DNA of 64,000 nucleotides from Hysterangium stoloniferum (GCA_015178975.1 WHVD01000177.1:62001-126000), one strand, 5' to 3'. Positions 36,301 through 50,800 are shown, counted from the stretch's first letter. Notes: a model not told the origin generated them from the sequence alone. Numbers and translations are program-made.

Positions 36301-37594
36301 CTCATGTTACGCCAACTTGAAACACAGATGAGAGCGAGTTTCAAATCATCGTGAGCTTATTGCTGCTGATATGTATCGTAACTGACCTTCTATATAGACG
36401 GGACCAAATATGGTACGCGAGCATCCTCGTAATGACTTATTTTGATATTGAAGTTTGGACACTAAGGGTGGCAAATCAACATACATCCGACAGGTAGTAC
36501 CAGAACTTGATTTGTCTTTGTTCTCCTATTTATTCTTTCGGTAATAGGTTGGCGTAATAGCTCTGATGGCGCAAACCGGGTCCTATGTGCCCTGCGAGGA
36601 GGCTGAGCTGCCTGTCTTCGACTCTATACTTGCACGTGTAGGTGCTGGAGATAGTCAAATTAAGGGTGTTTCCACATTCATGGCTGAGATGTTGGAAACG
36701 GCAAACATTTTGAGGGTCAGTTATTCCTCGGGGCTCGGTGTTCCCGATGTTAGCTCAATACCCCTACAGTCCGCAACGAAGGATTCGCTTGTCATCATTG
36801 ATGAACTAGGTCGAGGAACATCTACAGCTGATGGCTTCGCTCTGGCATGGGCAATTTCAGAGTAGGATATATACTTCATCCTGGAATTCGTCGCTGAGCA
36901 TTTTTCAGACATATTGCCGGCAAAATCCGTGCTTTCTGTCTTTTTGCCACTCATTTCCACGAGCTCACCGGATTAGACCAAGACATACCACACGTGAAGA
37001 ATCTTCATGTCGTAGCGCATGTTACCAAGAACGGAGATTCTAGTCAAGATCGGGAAATAACTCTCCTTTACAAGGTTGAACCAGGTTTGCTCCTTGTGTG
37101 CGATTATTATCAGAATCATTTTGGGTAACACTGGTGTAGGAATTTGCGACCAAAGCTTTGGTATTCATGTCGCAGAACTTGCCAATTTCCCAGAAAGCGT
37201 TGTAAAGGTAAAAAAAATTATTTTCGCTTTCTTGGATTATGTGGTAATAGGGTGTACAGCTGGCCAAGCGCAAAGCCGATGAACTTGAAGACTTTGGTGG
37301 TGGGTTTCGAAGCACCAAGCATTTCTCTGTGAAACCTAACCACTTATAGATGGGACTGATATTACGGCAAAATTCTCCAAACAAGAAGCGGATGACGGAT
37401 CCAAAATTGTGACAGAGTTCCTCCAAAACTGGGCTTGTCGCCTACCCTCCAATGCTGAAGATGGGGACGATATTGTCATGGCAGACGATATCTCGCTAGA
37501 TGCGGAGCTTGCAGAATTGAAGCGATGTTTTGAGGAATTCAAACCTCGAATCGAATCAAATCCATGGTGCCAAGCCATACTGAGTTCTCTGTAG
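33357..37594 (+). CDS. MSH2: DNA mismatch repair protein Msh2
   Basis: MutS homologue that pairs with Msh6 or Msh3 to recognise mismatches in the nucleus. The gene is split into about 27 exons by introns of about 50 bp, and all family regions are present in order. These are the mismatch-binding domain ([16 protein letters not shown]), the connector, and the lever and clamp ([34 protein letters not shown]). Then come the ATPase with Walker A TGPNMGGKST, the [16 protein letters not shown] helix, [15 protein letters not shown] (Walker B and signature), ATHFHEL, and the C-terminal [21 protein letters not shown] helix-turn-helix region. Walker A is split over two tiny exons, 36398-36412 (15 nt) and 36467-36493 (27 nt). 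The size matches the usual 930 or so residues. The ATG at 33357 is followed at once by a second one. Confidence 0.94.
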
Positions 37595-37662
37595 ATATCA
37601 GTCTTAATCTTCTCAACAATTATCCTATTGTATCCATAGTTATCGATTTATGTATATTGCGC

Positions 37663-37962
37663 TCATTCGTCCTCATCCTCATTGGCCTCATCGTCTGTTT
37701 GATTTACTTCCATCACATTTCCGAAGTCAGCATTAACAGACTCTCCTGGCTGTTGAGCCTCAGCTTCGGATTTCGCCTTAGCTGCGGCCTCGCGGCGGCT
37801 CTGGCTCGCTGCCTGCTTTTCACGTTCCTGTTTGCCAAATATTGTGACATCCTTGCCAAAAACTCGTAAGCTTAAAGCACTGTAGGCGATACTGGTTAGA
37901 ATAATCAAAATACTCTCTAGACGCGGTTTTGAACTGACCACTTTGATTTTTTATCAGTCATG
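37663..37962 (-). CDS. small possible membrane protein, frame uncertain
   Basis: An open frame from about 37941 to 37663 reads a hydrophobic helix (LESILIILTSIAYSALSL), then FGKQEREKQAASQSRREAAAKAKSEAEA, and an acidic end, which looks like a real small protein. It has no in-frame ATG near its start. The ATG at 37962 is in another frame, with a run of six A just after it, so it could be a broken gene, a sequencing slip or a gene with an unseen first exon. I do not recognise the family. It is convergent with MSH2 and lies in front of NSUN2's 3' end. Confidence 0.35.
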
Positions 37963-38062
37963 AGTGCCAACGAAGTGTTTGACTTCCACAAAGGTAGGAT
38001 CAAAGGGCGATGAAGCCTAACATGAATATTAACCGCACAGCAGGTAATCGAACGTAGATAGC

Positions 38063-40877
<2,815 letters not shown>

Positions 40878-41133
40878 ATATCGTAAATTTGAAAAGATGG
40901 ACCAAACTGTGAAATGGGTCTTAAGCCTTGAGGGATACTGCCCTGGTAGCAAACGTGCAATCTAATTGAAGTCGATTCTGAATAAAAAGGAACTCTTGAT
41001 CTAATCCGCTAGATGATCTTCCAAAATTTCAGAATCACGCAAGTCGCGTTGGTCATGAAATCCTGAGTCACGTGCGCTAATCTCAGTTACTGAGGTGGAT
41101 AAAATACCGTGATATCTACCCAACCAGGCCGCC

Positions 41134-42227
41134 ATGGCTGACGATTTCGCTACGCTTCCGCAAAATTTACAGAAACGAATAGACAATGCCTTTAAGAAAG
41201 CGCTTGGCTTGCCGTCTTCAGAGGAATCACCACGCCCGAGGAAAAGGCGGAAATTGGACGATCGCTCAGAGGTGGCAACCGGCTCTTCCGGTGCAGAAGA
41301 TGAACCAGGAGGGTTTATTATTGACGACTCCGATGCGCCAGGAGGGTTCGTTGTTGAGGTCACAGCAGGTGGATTTATTGCAGGAGAGGATATATTACCT
41401 AAAAGACCGACTAGCGACAACCTCCCTTCTGAGGATGAGGCCATTCCATTCACTCTGATACCCACGGCACTACAAATTCTTGACTTACAACCAGATGATG
41501 AGGAAGTGCTTCAAGTTTTTCGCAATGCTGCGACAGGATGGAGTAATGGCGCAAAAGGTCAGTTAGAGCACAGCGAGGATGAGGATAACCGCTTGGTCTC
41601 CAGAGAAGACTGGCGCGCGGTTTGTGCTGTCCTGTTGGGTAGTGGTGATGATGGTGAAGAGAGTCCATCGACACTTGGCGAAGCTATGGGTACTCCTGAG
41701 GCAAAAAATAGTGAATTTAACGAACAAGGATACGGAGAAGACGAGGAAGACGAGGAAGAAGATGTCTATAAGGAATCTTCACTCAGTTCCATGTCTGGAT
41801 CAAATGTTGCATCAGATTCCGATGAATATTATGAAGTTGCCGCGACTTCGAGGTCAAAATTAAAATCAGAAAATCGTAAAGGAAAACGAAAAGTTCCCTC
41901 CCGCATCACACTTGGAGCTCCAACACCTCGTCAGAAGCAAATTGCTCTGGAAACATTCGCTCTATTTTTCCAATCAACAATATCAGATAGTGATCTCCTC
42001 AACAAGCGGTTGATGTTTAAAGACCTCGTGAAAGTTTCAGATATATTAAAAGAGAAACTCAAGGCTGAAGAGGTACCCACCACCTTATCATCCCATAGAA
42101 AGTTACTAATATATATCACTTTTGGACCTAGATCAATGAGATGCTTAGTCTATTTTCGACGTCGCCAGATAATACAATGTCTCTCGACGATTTTACCCGT
42201 ATGATGATCACGGCCAAACTTGCGTAA
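41134..42227 (+). CDS. acidic protein with EF-hand-like C-terminus, unknown function
   Basis: Two exons (41134-42072, 42132-42227) give 344 residues. The N-terminal two thirds are acidic and disordered with a basic patch (RPRKRRKLDD, a likely nuclear signal) and a triple repeat around GGF (GGFIIDD, GGFVVEV, GGFIAGE). The last 90 residues (TPRQKQIALETFALFFQ to DDFTRMMITAKLA) look like two helical EF-hand-type units without clear calcium loops. I do not know a named family. It is divergent from NSUN2, with 256 bp between start codons. Confidence 0.7.
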
Positions 42228-42355
42228 TTCACCAAAGTGAATGGTCCTCTTCCCGCATTTTAACAAGATGAACGACGTATACATCTATGTGATATTTATA
42301 AAGAAATATACCGTTGCAATAAGCCTCGTCATCAAATACAATGATCACAAGCATG

Positions 42356-44243
42356 TCATGTAGATCTAAAACCAGTAGGAGCTACATAATCCTCTTCCTC
42401 CACTTCGGCACGCCACAGGTCCATGATACATAGGTAAGACATAATATGAAAGCAACTCAGTAAATAATGCTTTATCGGCCCAAACTCTATAGCTCTTGTG
42501 GAGCTGCTGGGCCCGTGAGAAATAAGACTAGTAATAGCGCGTATGATCCAAGCAACAACACTAGGGACAGGCAGCGTCCGTGCTGCATCATTAGCGGATG
42601 GTTGATTGCCTATTACACCAACATTTGGTAGATTAGCAGATGCAGGCGTCGCCGTTGAAGCTACCACGGTCGTATAAGTTCTGATATGATTGATTTCGAA
42701 GTAGGCCTAGGAAATGTCAATACCATAAGACACGACAGTGGTGTTATACTGACATTGTCGTATCTGCTTCCAGGTCCTACGACGTTGTCTGCGTAGCAAG
42801 CAGGAATCCTGGGATTTTGAGATGAGACCGGATTAGTGGGGTCATTAGGAGGCTCGTTCCCACAAGTTGACTGGTATATGGAAGGTACTCCGGCCCTGCG
42901 AGCTCAATCAGTAAAAAATAATAGATAGCATGATTTAGTATACCAGTCACCCTATGGTTCACTACATAAGCAGTGCGAGAAGTGACGTAGAACTGAACTT
43001 ACACAGAGGTCAATGTTGAGAACCAGCTGCTGAGGTGTGAAGAATTGTGAAATATTGCATGTCGCAGCTAGATAAGAGGCAGTGGGCGGACCCCATTGCG
43101 AAATATCAAGTGGTGTAACTTGTGCAGACGGCAATAAAGTTGCCGGGACATCAGCACGCTGTAGTCTCGTATAAAAGAACAATATTTAGGAAGAAAGAAT
43201 CACTTACGCTCCAGAACCAGATGCTTTTAACAAAATAAATAAAAATCAGATCACAGAAATGGATATAGTATGTAAAACATAACCACGAACTATATTCCAG
43301 TAAAATCAAATTGTGTGGCAAATATGCCACCTCCTGCAGCTGCAAAATTTTGGCCCCAACTCCTCGGATCTAGATCACTCACTAGACACCCTGAAGGTGT
43401 CGAGCAGTCTGGGTCAGCGCCCGATGCTCCAGGTTGGGCCGGCGCAGAGGTATGGAAACATCTGGGATTCGACATTATACATAGGTATAGGAATGAATGA
43501 GACGAGATTTATACCCTGGCGTGGTATGCAAAGCCATTTGGTTTGTTTGAGCAAGATTGATGTTTTCAATGATATCAATTTCACCTATTGTGGTGTAAGG
43601 ACTGGTGGCTTAGCATGACTATCGCGTCTTACCACCAACTGGCCAATTTAGTCCCTTTAAGAGTTTTAGAAATGTCCATACGCGGTCAAAAGTGAGACTC
43701 GCCTTTGACCACCATGCAGGCCACACAGAGCAACCGAACTGTTAAATAGAATATGGGTGATCTGTGTTTAAATTTTTCTTATGTACGTTTTCACTCACAG
43801 GTAGATGGATGGCGTCGAAAATCCATAAACTGCCCTGGTCATAAAAGTCGTTAGAGGTGATCCGTACCTGCCCATAGATAGCATGAGTTGGGATAATCAC
43901 ACAGCCGACGAGCTCACAACTCTTACAGTGTTTCGTTTGAAGTTAAAAGGGACTGTGGTATAGTTGTCGACGCGAATAATAGCAGTGCTCTGACCGCTGA
44001 CATATGTCAGTCCGCCATTCATCGCAGTGTCTCTATCCACATAAATTACATCGCCATTAGTGAGGTTGTCAAACAGACCGTAATATGTCCAGAGGTTGTC
44101 GTCAAAAAATGTGTCGCCAGCGTATTCTCTGACCTGATTTTTTCATTAGTATGACTTGGGCTGGAGAGACAAGGAACTACCAAGTCGTATGCTTTTGTTA
44201 CTAAAACAAAACAACAAGCAAAGGCCAACAACCCGGAGTTCAT
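42356..44243 (-). CDS. secreted GH16 endo-beta-1,3(4)-glucanase-like
   Basis: Glycoside hydrolase family 16, similar to basidiomycete laminarinases that cut beta-1,3-glucan in fungal or plant walls. The signal peptide is MNSGLLAFACCFVLVTKA. Family blocks: YYGLFDNLTNGDVIYVDRDTA, DQGSLWIFDAIHLPFGCSVW, the catalytic EIDIIE motif (GGEIDIIENINLAQTNQMA), GIYIWFWSRADVP and CGDWAG. The frame is kept only with an 8-nt exon at 42951-42944, which completes CGDWAG, and a GC-AG intron (donor AAG|GCGAGT near 43714). The C-terminus after HIRTYTT continues for about 100 residues without a family match and may be mis-modelled. Confidence 0.85.
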
Positions 44244-44608
44244 AATGGGAACAAAAGAGCTGTTCCTCGAGTTGACAGCAGCAATGATTGACGTGAACTT
44301 CCGAACATCCCATTCTGCAAACACGTTGCCGAAGGAAGACGCGCCCCGTGTTCATCACGTGATTATCTGAATGTCAAAATTAAAATCAATCTGTTATGTT
44401 ATTTTCATAAAACCTTGTCCAGAATGAGAACTGTTTTAAGCGCCCAATATGCTCCCGTCATAAGTAACTTCGCGTCTTACATAACCCAAATGCATATGCA
44501 CGCGTTAAGAGTCACAAGCGCCGGACACCTCAACTCCGCTCCAAGTTGCCGAACAAAGTAAATATACCATCTTTACTTTTTCTTCAGAACTGAGATAACC
44601 ATAGCCCA

Positions 44609-45073
44609 ATGCCATTACCATATCATCTATGTTCAAAAATTCAAAATGCCTTCAGAGCACGTCATCATCAAGTCTCGGTCGAACATACCACCCAAAATTT
44701 AGCCATCCTCTCGATCCTCCTGCGCAATGGTTTCCTCACCACTTTAACAAGAGGGACGACTCAACTCGCTGATCCTATCCAATTCCACTCCGTTCCTGAG
44801 TCCCAAAGACGTATATGGGCAATGCTAAAGTACCGCGATGACCGGCCAGTTTTGAGCGACATGGAGCTCATCAGTACACCCAGCAAGCGAGTCTTCATGG
44901 AATTGAAGGAGCTGCGATGTATTGTTACTGGTGGAAGAGCTAAACAGGTTAAGCCACTGCGTATGGGGGAGATCGCTATTGTTAAGACGAAAAGCAAGGA
45001 GAACCAATGGTTAGAGGCTCGGGAAGCCTTGCGACTTAATCTTGCTGGCGAGGTTATTTGTCGGGCTCGATAA
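44609..45073 (+). CDS. MRPS8: mitochondrial small ribosomal subunit protein uS8m
   Basis: Single-exon gene of 154 residues. It aligns by eye to bacterial/mitochondrial S8: LCSKIQNAFRARHHQVSVEH, NLAILSILLRNGFLTTLTRG, IWAMLKYRDDRPVL and the C-terminal GMGE-like MGEIAIVKTK with WLEAREALRLNLAGEVICR. It binds the central domain of mitochondrial 16S-like rRNA. No clear presequence, as is usual for this short protein. It is divergent from the GH16 gene and convergent with SAM50. Confidence 0.88.
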   Translation: MPLPYHLCSKIQNAFRARHHQVSVEHTTQNLAILSILLRNGFLTTLTRGTTQLADPIQFHSVPESQRRIWAMLKYRDDRPVLSDMELISTPSKRVFMELKELRCIVTGGRAKQVKPLRMGEIAIVKTKSKENQWLEAREALRLNLAGEVICRAR

Positions 45074-45348
45074 TGGCGGTTCAGGTGTGTATTTCCCTCA
45101 TTGATCTGAGTAACCTCTTGACGATGTCTCATTAGTTCCATCCCTACCTCAACAAGGGACATCCGCGCATCTACCATCGTAATGGCCATACTCTCCGGAA
45201 GATTGCGCCACAACCTCTTTCAGCAGGTTATAGAATTGAAATATACGTGAAGCCTAATGTAAAGAGCACGTTTTCAATTGTGTGATGAATCACAATCTGT
45301 CTACGTTTTATTCGGTATCCATGTCTATGCTTTAACACATCCAACACT

Positions 45349-47291
45349 CTACAAGAAATCAATCCCAATGCCGGCCTGAAATCCTCTTTGTAGCCCATCC
45401 GACCTAGCAGCGACAAGTGGTACCGCAAAGTTCAGCTCCACACGAATAGGGCTCAAGTGGTACATGAGTCCTACACCCGCCGAGATAGAAGGTTGGGATA
45501 CGCTGGAACGAATGGTATCCCTAAGACCTGCAGCTATCATAACGCGAAACATTCAGCAGCAGTAAGAATCAATATTGAGTCGGACTAACAGCATTCCATG
45601 CTATCAAGTCTCCCAATATTGACGAAGAGGTGAGTCTTCAGAGGCCAATGCGGTTTCCGTGGTAGATTGCCTATGAGACTTGCGCCAGCTGCCCAGTATA
45701 CATCGCCGCCCAAGGAGTCATCTGGTAAATATTCAAATGGGTGTTAAATCTGGACTGGAGTGGAGGTAGCTTACTTCCATCTCGAGGCCCCATGGAGTTG
45801 CTCTTGAATGACCGTAAGCTGAAAGGGCCACCCAGCTGGAAGCGATCATTGAAGAGGGTCTCGCGGCTCGGCCCCAGAGGGTATAAGAGCCCACTGCGAG
45901 CAGAGAGGCAAAGCGTCTGATCGAGGTCAATTCACCATCGATGAGCAGACGTTTGTATGAACAGCGTACCTGTCCTGCCCCGATATCTCTTGCCATTTGA
46001 GAGTCCACCTCAGTTTTGAAGAATTGGGCATCGCCGCCAATTCCTGCAAGCTCTTGAAGAAGCTTGAAATATGAACCCTTTGTCGGCGCAGCCGGCACAT
46101 CACGTGTATCTCTTATATAGACATGTGAGAGCGCAGATTTAGTTGAGAATCCTGCCGCTTCACGGATACTGGATCAGTATACACAGTATTAGCACCGTTG
46201 TATTACAATAAGACTTGAGCCAACACACCTGACAGATGCTCCCGAGTTGAAGTCGCTCAAGTGGCGCAATACAGCCTCGTATGCGAACTCGTGTGAGCCA
46301 AATTGGGAGGGAGACTAGTCGGGGCAAGGGGGGAACAGATAAGTGCTTCCTGCAATGTCGAGGTCATTAGTAACTCACTCAGCTCACCCTTATAGCGGCT
46401 CTAATGCCTTTAAGACCCTCTCTACAACTCGCGTAACTCGACAAATCGCGCTCAGTCCCATAAACGGAAAGTATTCCGGTAGTACGAAGGTTGGGTGAAA
46501 GGGGGGTGGAGAGAGACGCCGTGAATGTCTGCTTGATGTGCGAACCATAGGAGATAGCAGCCTCAAAGTGCTCGCCACCGCCGAAAACATTCCGTGAGCG
46601 ACCTGTCATACTCTAATACATCCAAAAATAAGATTGACGACAAGTTGAAGCTTCATAAAGACTCACAGCAGTCCCCTCGTTGTTCCCGATCTCGGTTGCC
46701 GTTTTCATGAAAAAACGACTTTTCTCCTGGCAACGCACAACCAGATTCACATCTTTCTCCTGCGCGAGAGGATGGTAACTCCGTTCCAGAGTTGGATTGA
46801 CAGAGGAGAATATGTCCGTACGAATGAGGATGTCTGCGACGCGTCGAGTAGTGTGTAGGGCCGCTTCCAGTGTATTGTCTTCTGCAGAGTCGGGAGATGA
46901 TAATATGGGATTTATGATGTAGGATAAAAACGAGGGACGGGTGCAGGGGGCTCCCAGAACGCGTACTTCACGGATGCGTATGGGAGCTTTTAGGTTTCCA
47001 GTGACCTTGTGAATGTTAGAGATTGACTCTAAGAAAGAAGATGGGCCGACTGACGAGTTCTGACAAGCGTGACATTGAGGATTCGTATTCGCCAGCCAAT
47101 CTGCGTTGCTGACGTTGCTGCTGCCATTTTAAAAGAATGTCCAAGTCCGAGGCGGATGGTTCCAAATCGCGTGGGGCAGAGGTGTTGGCTAGAGGGGGAC
47201 GCAGAGAAGGAGCAGTTATATCATCCTATAAAACACTTTAGTCTTATACTTGTTTGAATACTTGAAAGGTATAGCATACGTCGTCTAGCAT
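45349..47291 (-). CDS. SAM50: mitochondrial outer membrane beta-barrel assembly protein Sam50
   Basis: Omp85-family core of the SAM complex, which inserts beta-barrel proteins into the mitochondrial outer membrane. The coding start is a 12-nt exon (MLDD, 47291-47280). The main N-terminal exon begins at 47225 (DDITAPSLRPPLANTS). A POTRA-like region (IRIREVRVLGAP) is followed by the barrel domain (RNVFGGGEHFEAAISYG, TAFTASLSTPL-like strands, GPSRETLFNDRFQLGGPFSLRSF). The end GLQRGFQAGIGIDFL is the C-terminal beta-signal strand of Omp85 proteins. The first ATG was chosen because it restores an open frame through a normal 54-bp intron. Confidence 0.88.
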
Positions 47292-47496
47292 CGTTTTGTC
47301 TATCCTCAGCGGGACACCGTTGCACCGCGTCCCTAGTGGTCCACAATATTTTTATCACGTGCGGCTTAATTCGTGCCGGCTACATGTGCATACACATTGT
47401 TATAGCAATGTGACTCAAGAATTATCATCTAACTGTGGATCGTTGACGTCGGCGGGGGATCTGAATATTAATAGGCGACTTGAAATGGCATCCAGT

Positions 47497-47640
47497 GGTC
47501 AACTCTGAATGGTTAGAAGATAGTACTCGAATGGGAATCCTTCGAAGAATATAGTCTATGCTCGACTCGGAATCGTTGGAAGATGGTCTTTGTCGACTAA
47601 GAAGCATTAGAAAATATCGACTTGGAATAGTCTACGGCCT
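47497..47640. repeat. degenerate tandem repeat, unit about 30 bp
   Basis: Four to five imperfect copies of a unit like CTCGACTCGGAATCGTTGGA then AGAT(A/G)GTC, for example starting at 47526, 47561 and 47593. It lies in the 526-bp divergent gap between SAM50 and GH51. Unit length varies from 25 to 35 bp. Just beyond, CTCCGTTCAAC and CTCCGCTCAAC also repeat. Confidence 0.5.
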
Positions 47641-47774
47641 GCTCGTGATCATCTGGACATTGCTCCGTTCAACGGATACTCCGTGCTCCGCTCAACAAAG
47701 CATATCCCCATACGCGTGATATTGGCCTTTAGGAATCTTACCCGAATGCCCCACCGCCGGGCCGCCTCCTCTGA

Positions 47775-47782
47775 TATATAAA
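47775..47782 (+). promoter_or_regulatory. TATA box of the GH51 gene
   Basis: TATATAAA lies 36 bp upstream of the GH51 start codon, which implies a short leader or transcription starts close to the ATG. A strong TATA fits an inducible secreted-enzyme gene. Confidence 0.45.
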
Positions 47783-47817
47783 TGTGAGCCACTCCATAAC
47801 ATTGATTCCCTGAAACA

Positions 47818-50800
47818 ATGCTTTCAACCCTTTGCCTCCCTCTCCTTTTGCTAATACCAGGCACTACTTTGGCTGCCAATTTTACCGTTGTTGTAAATGG
47901 CACATCGTCTCATGCTATCCCTTCAACACTGTGTAAGTAAATATAACTTCAGGGTAGACGACTGAATCTTAAGCATTCTGAAATTAGATGGAATGATGTT
48001 TGAGGTATGCTAGTTCCTACCCCCGCGATTCATATCAAATACATATATCAGCATATATAGGACATCAGCGTTAGTCCTTCCAATGTGTTACTTTAACAAA
48101 GTCATCATCTCATCCATATTTACATCTTTGATTTTAGCATGTCAGTTCCTACCTTGACCTCCCATTTATCCATGATTAACAACATCCCAGAGTGGCGATG
48201 GCGGACTTTACGCAGAAATGCTACAAAATCGAGCTTTTCAACAAGTCACTCCCAGTAGAAATGACTAAAATTCATTTTATTGTTTTATTGTTCATAATAC
48301 GTCGCCTGTTTTCAGACACAACTGCAGCACTCGCCTCTTGGGGTGCGATCAACAGCGCACAAATCGCAGTCGTCAACAACACGACACCCGTCTCCCCGGC
48401 TTTACCGAATTCTCTCCAACTCACCATTCCAACAGGTGCCCCAGGTCCCGTGGGCGTTCAGAACTCAGGTTTCTTCGGTATGCGACCATGTATCATAATA
48501 AAAATTTATGGACCTTTCTTCGTAGGTATCAATGTAAATGCCTCGTGGAGGTACAACGCCTCGTTTTTCTATAAGCTGCCAGCCAAATCGACTTTCAAAG
48601 GACCTTTCACCGTCTCTCTGAAATCCGCGTCTGGTCAGACCTTGGCTACTACATCCATTCGAGTTCATGCACCACCGGCAAACGTGTGGACTCATGTTTC
48701 TGTATCGCTCAAACCCAGATTTTCACCAACTACCACAAACAACGTTTTCACTGTGACCATCGACGGAGCCTCATCTGCTGGTCAGACGATCTTTTTCTCC
48801 CTTTTCTCCCTCTTTCCTCCTACATTCAGAAACCGTCCTAATGGAATGCGCATGGACATTGCCGAAGTACTAGTGATTTGCTTCTAAATAAATATGATGA
48901 TTTAGGGGAATGCCTTCAGACCTTGCAACAAGCTGGACCATCATTCTTCCGCTTCCCAGGAGGAAACAATATTGTATGGGCTTAATTCCAGTTTCTATCT
49001 AGACGGATTGCACTAACTGCTTTGTAGGAGGTGCTACCGTTATATTTCCCTGTTCTTGTGAGTTTATGATTATTATTATTAGGGTCAATCTTTCGCACAG
49101 CGTTGGGTCTGGAATAACACTATTGGTCCCCTGACCCAACGTCCAGGTCGCGTCGGTGATTGGAGTTATATTAATACCGAGTACTTTAAGGAAACATATT
49201 CAAGGCCACTTCCTCTCATGCTTACACACGCACAGTGGTTTGGGTTTATTCGAATATCTGATCTTCGTTGAGGATATGGGCATGCAACCCATCATGGCTG
49301 TCTGGGCTGGTTATTCTCTCAACGGTGCCTCGGTAGCAGAAAGCGGACTAGCACCATTTATCCAGCAAGCTAAAGACCAGGTATGCTTTCATTGTTTCCA
49401 CACTTTGTGTGTTGTTTTATACTTTCACTCAGATTGATTTTGTAATTGGTGACGCAACCACCAATACGATGGGTTAGTTTGAAAATCGACCATCCAATAA
49501 TATCAATAAATGAAGGTTTTAGGTGCTAGGCGGGCGGCAATGGGCCACCCTGCACCCTTTACTCTCAATTATGTTGAGGTATGTCGGAATTCGTCTCTGA
49601 AATGCCATGCATCCACACTATTGCACCAGGTCGGAAATGAAGACTTCTTTTCAACTACGTATGAATCAACTCGCTCTAATACTCAAAATTTATTAAAGAC
49701 GCACCAAGTTACCCTTACCGGTGGAAAGACTTTGTTGGAGACCTTTCAGCCGCTTATCCTCAAATCAGTACGTCGCATTATTCCAGGGGGAAATACTTAT
49801 TTATTTATTTGTTATGTGCCTATAGCATTTATCGCTACAGGCAGCACCTTTAACCCTTCGTTGACACCTAATCCCAAGGCTTGGGACATCCACGTTTACC
49901 AAACACCCCAATGGTTTACCCAAAACACCTTCATCTACGACAGCTTTCAGGTAAGTGATACGAGATAATAATGCATTTGCCAATGTGCTTTTCTTCAGCG
50001 CAACGGAACGATTTATTTCGAGGGAGAATACGCCGCCATCTCAACAAACGCCAGCAACCTCTTCGGAAACCCTGCACAGGGACGATTGACATTTCCGACT
50101 ATGCAGGGTATATGTTTTCGTGGTTTTATTTCGGATTGTTGTTAATAAAAGCTGTGTGAAACAGGTGCTGCGGCGGAGGCTGCCTTCATGACCGGATTGG
50201 AAAGAAATGCGGATATTGTATTTGCGGCCTCATACGCACCTCTAATCGGTGTACGCTCTATCGTCATATTCAGTGTTATTTCTTACACAGACTTACATAG
50301 AGTGTTGACCATAATCAATGGGTGGGCTGTTCTTCTTATTTTAATCCGAACAATAGGAACTCACTACTAGTAGACGCCTAATCTCATAGGATTCAATGCC
50401 AACTCTGTGATCAGATCCACAAGCTACTACGCGCAGCAGGTACGTGTTTTGTGTACTCGGTTAATAATCTAGGATCCAGGATATGAAACTCACAATTTTA
50501 TATCAGCTGTTCAGTCTCAACAGGGGCGATGAATACCTTCCTACCACGTTACCCAGTAGTACGGGGCACACTTTCTGGAGCGTCACCCGTCGAAATTCGA
50601 CAAACGAGATACTTATCAAGGCACATTAGGTTTCTCTCATATCTCTTTGGGATTCTGTCTTACAAGCGAAACAGATCTCGAACACGGACAGTATAGCCGC
50701 CACTCTAACATTCCACTTACCATTCGACACTGTTGCGACCACCGGATCCACGACTGTTATGACCGGCGATGCCATGACTAGCAACACGCCGGAGTCTCCT

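Noticed and set aside
37564..37869. Plus-strand hydrophobic ORF after MSH2
   Set aside because: It is the complement of the better minus-strand small-protein frame; its hydrophobicity comes from reversing charged codons.
45349..47127. SAM50 starting at the ATG at 47127
   Set aside because: That frame soon stops; a 12-nt first exon at 47291 with a normal intron gives an open frame into the POTRA region.
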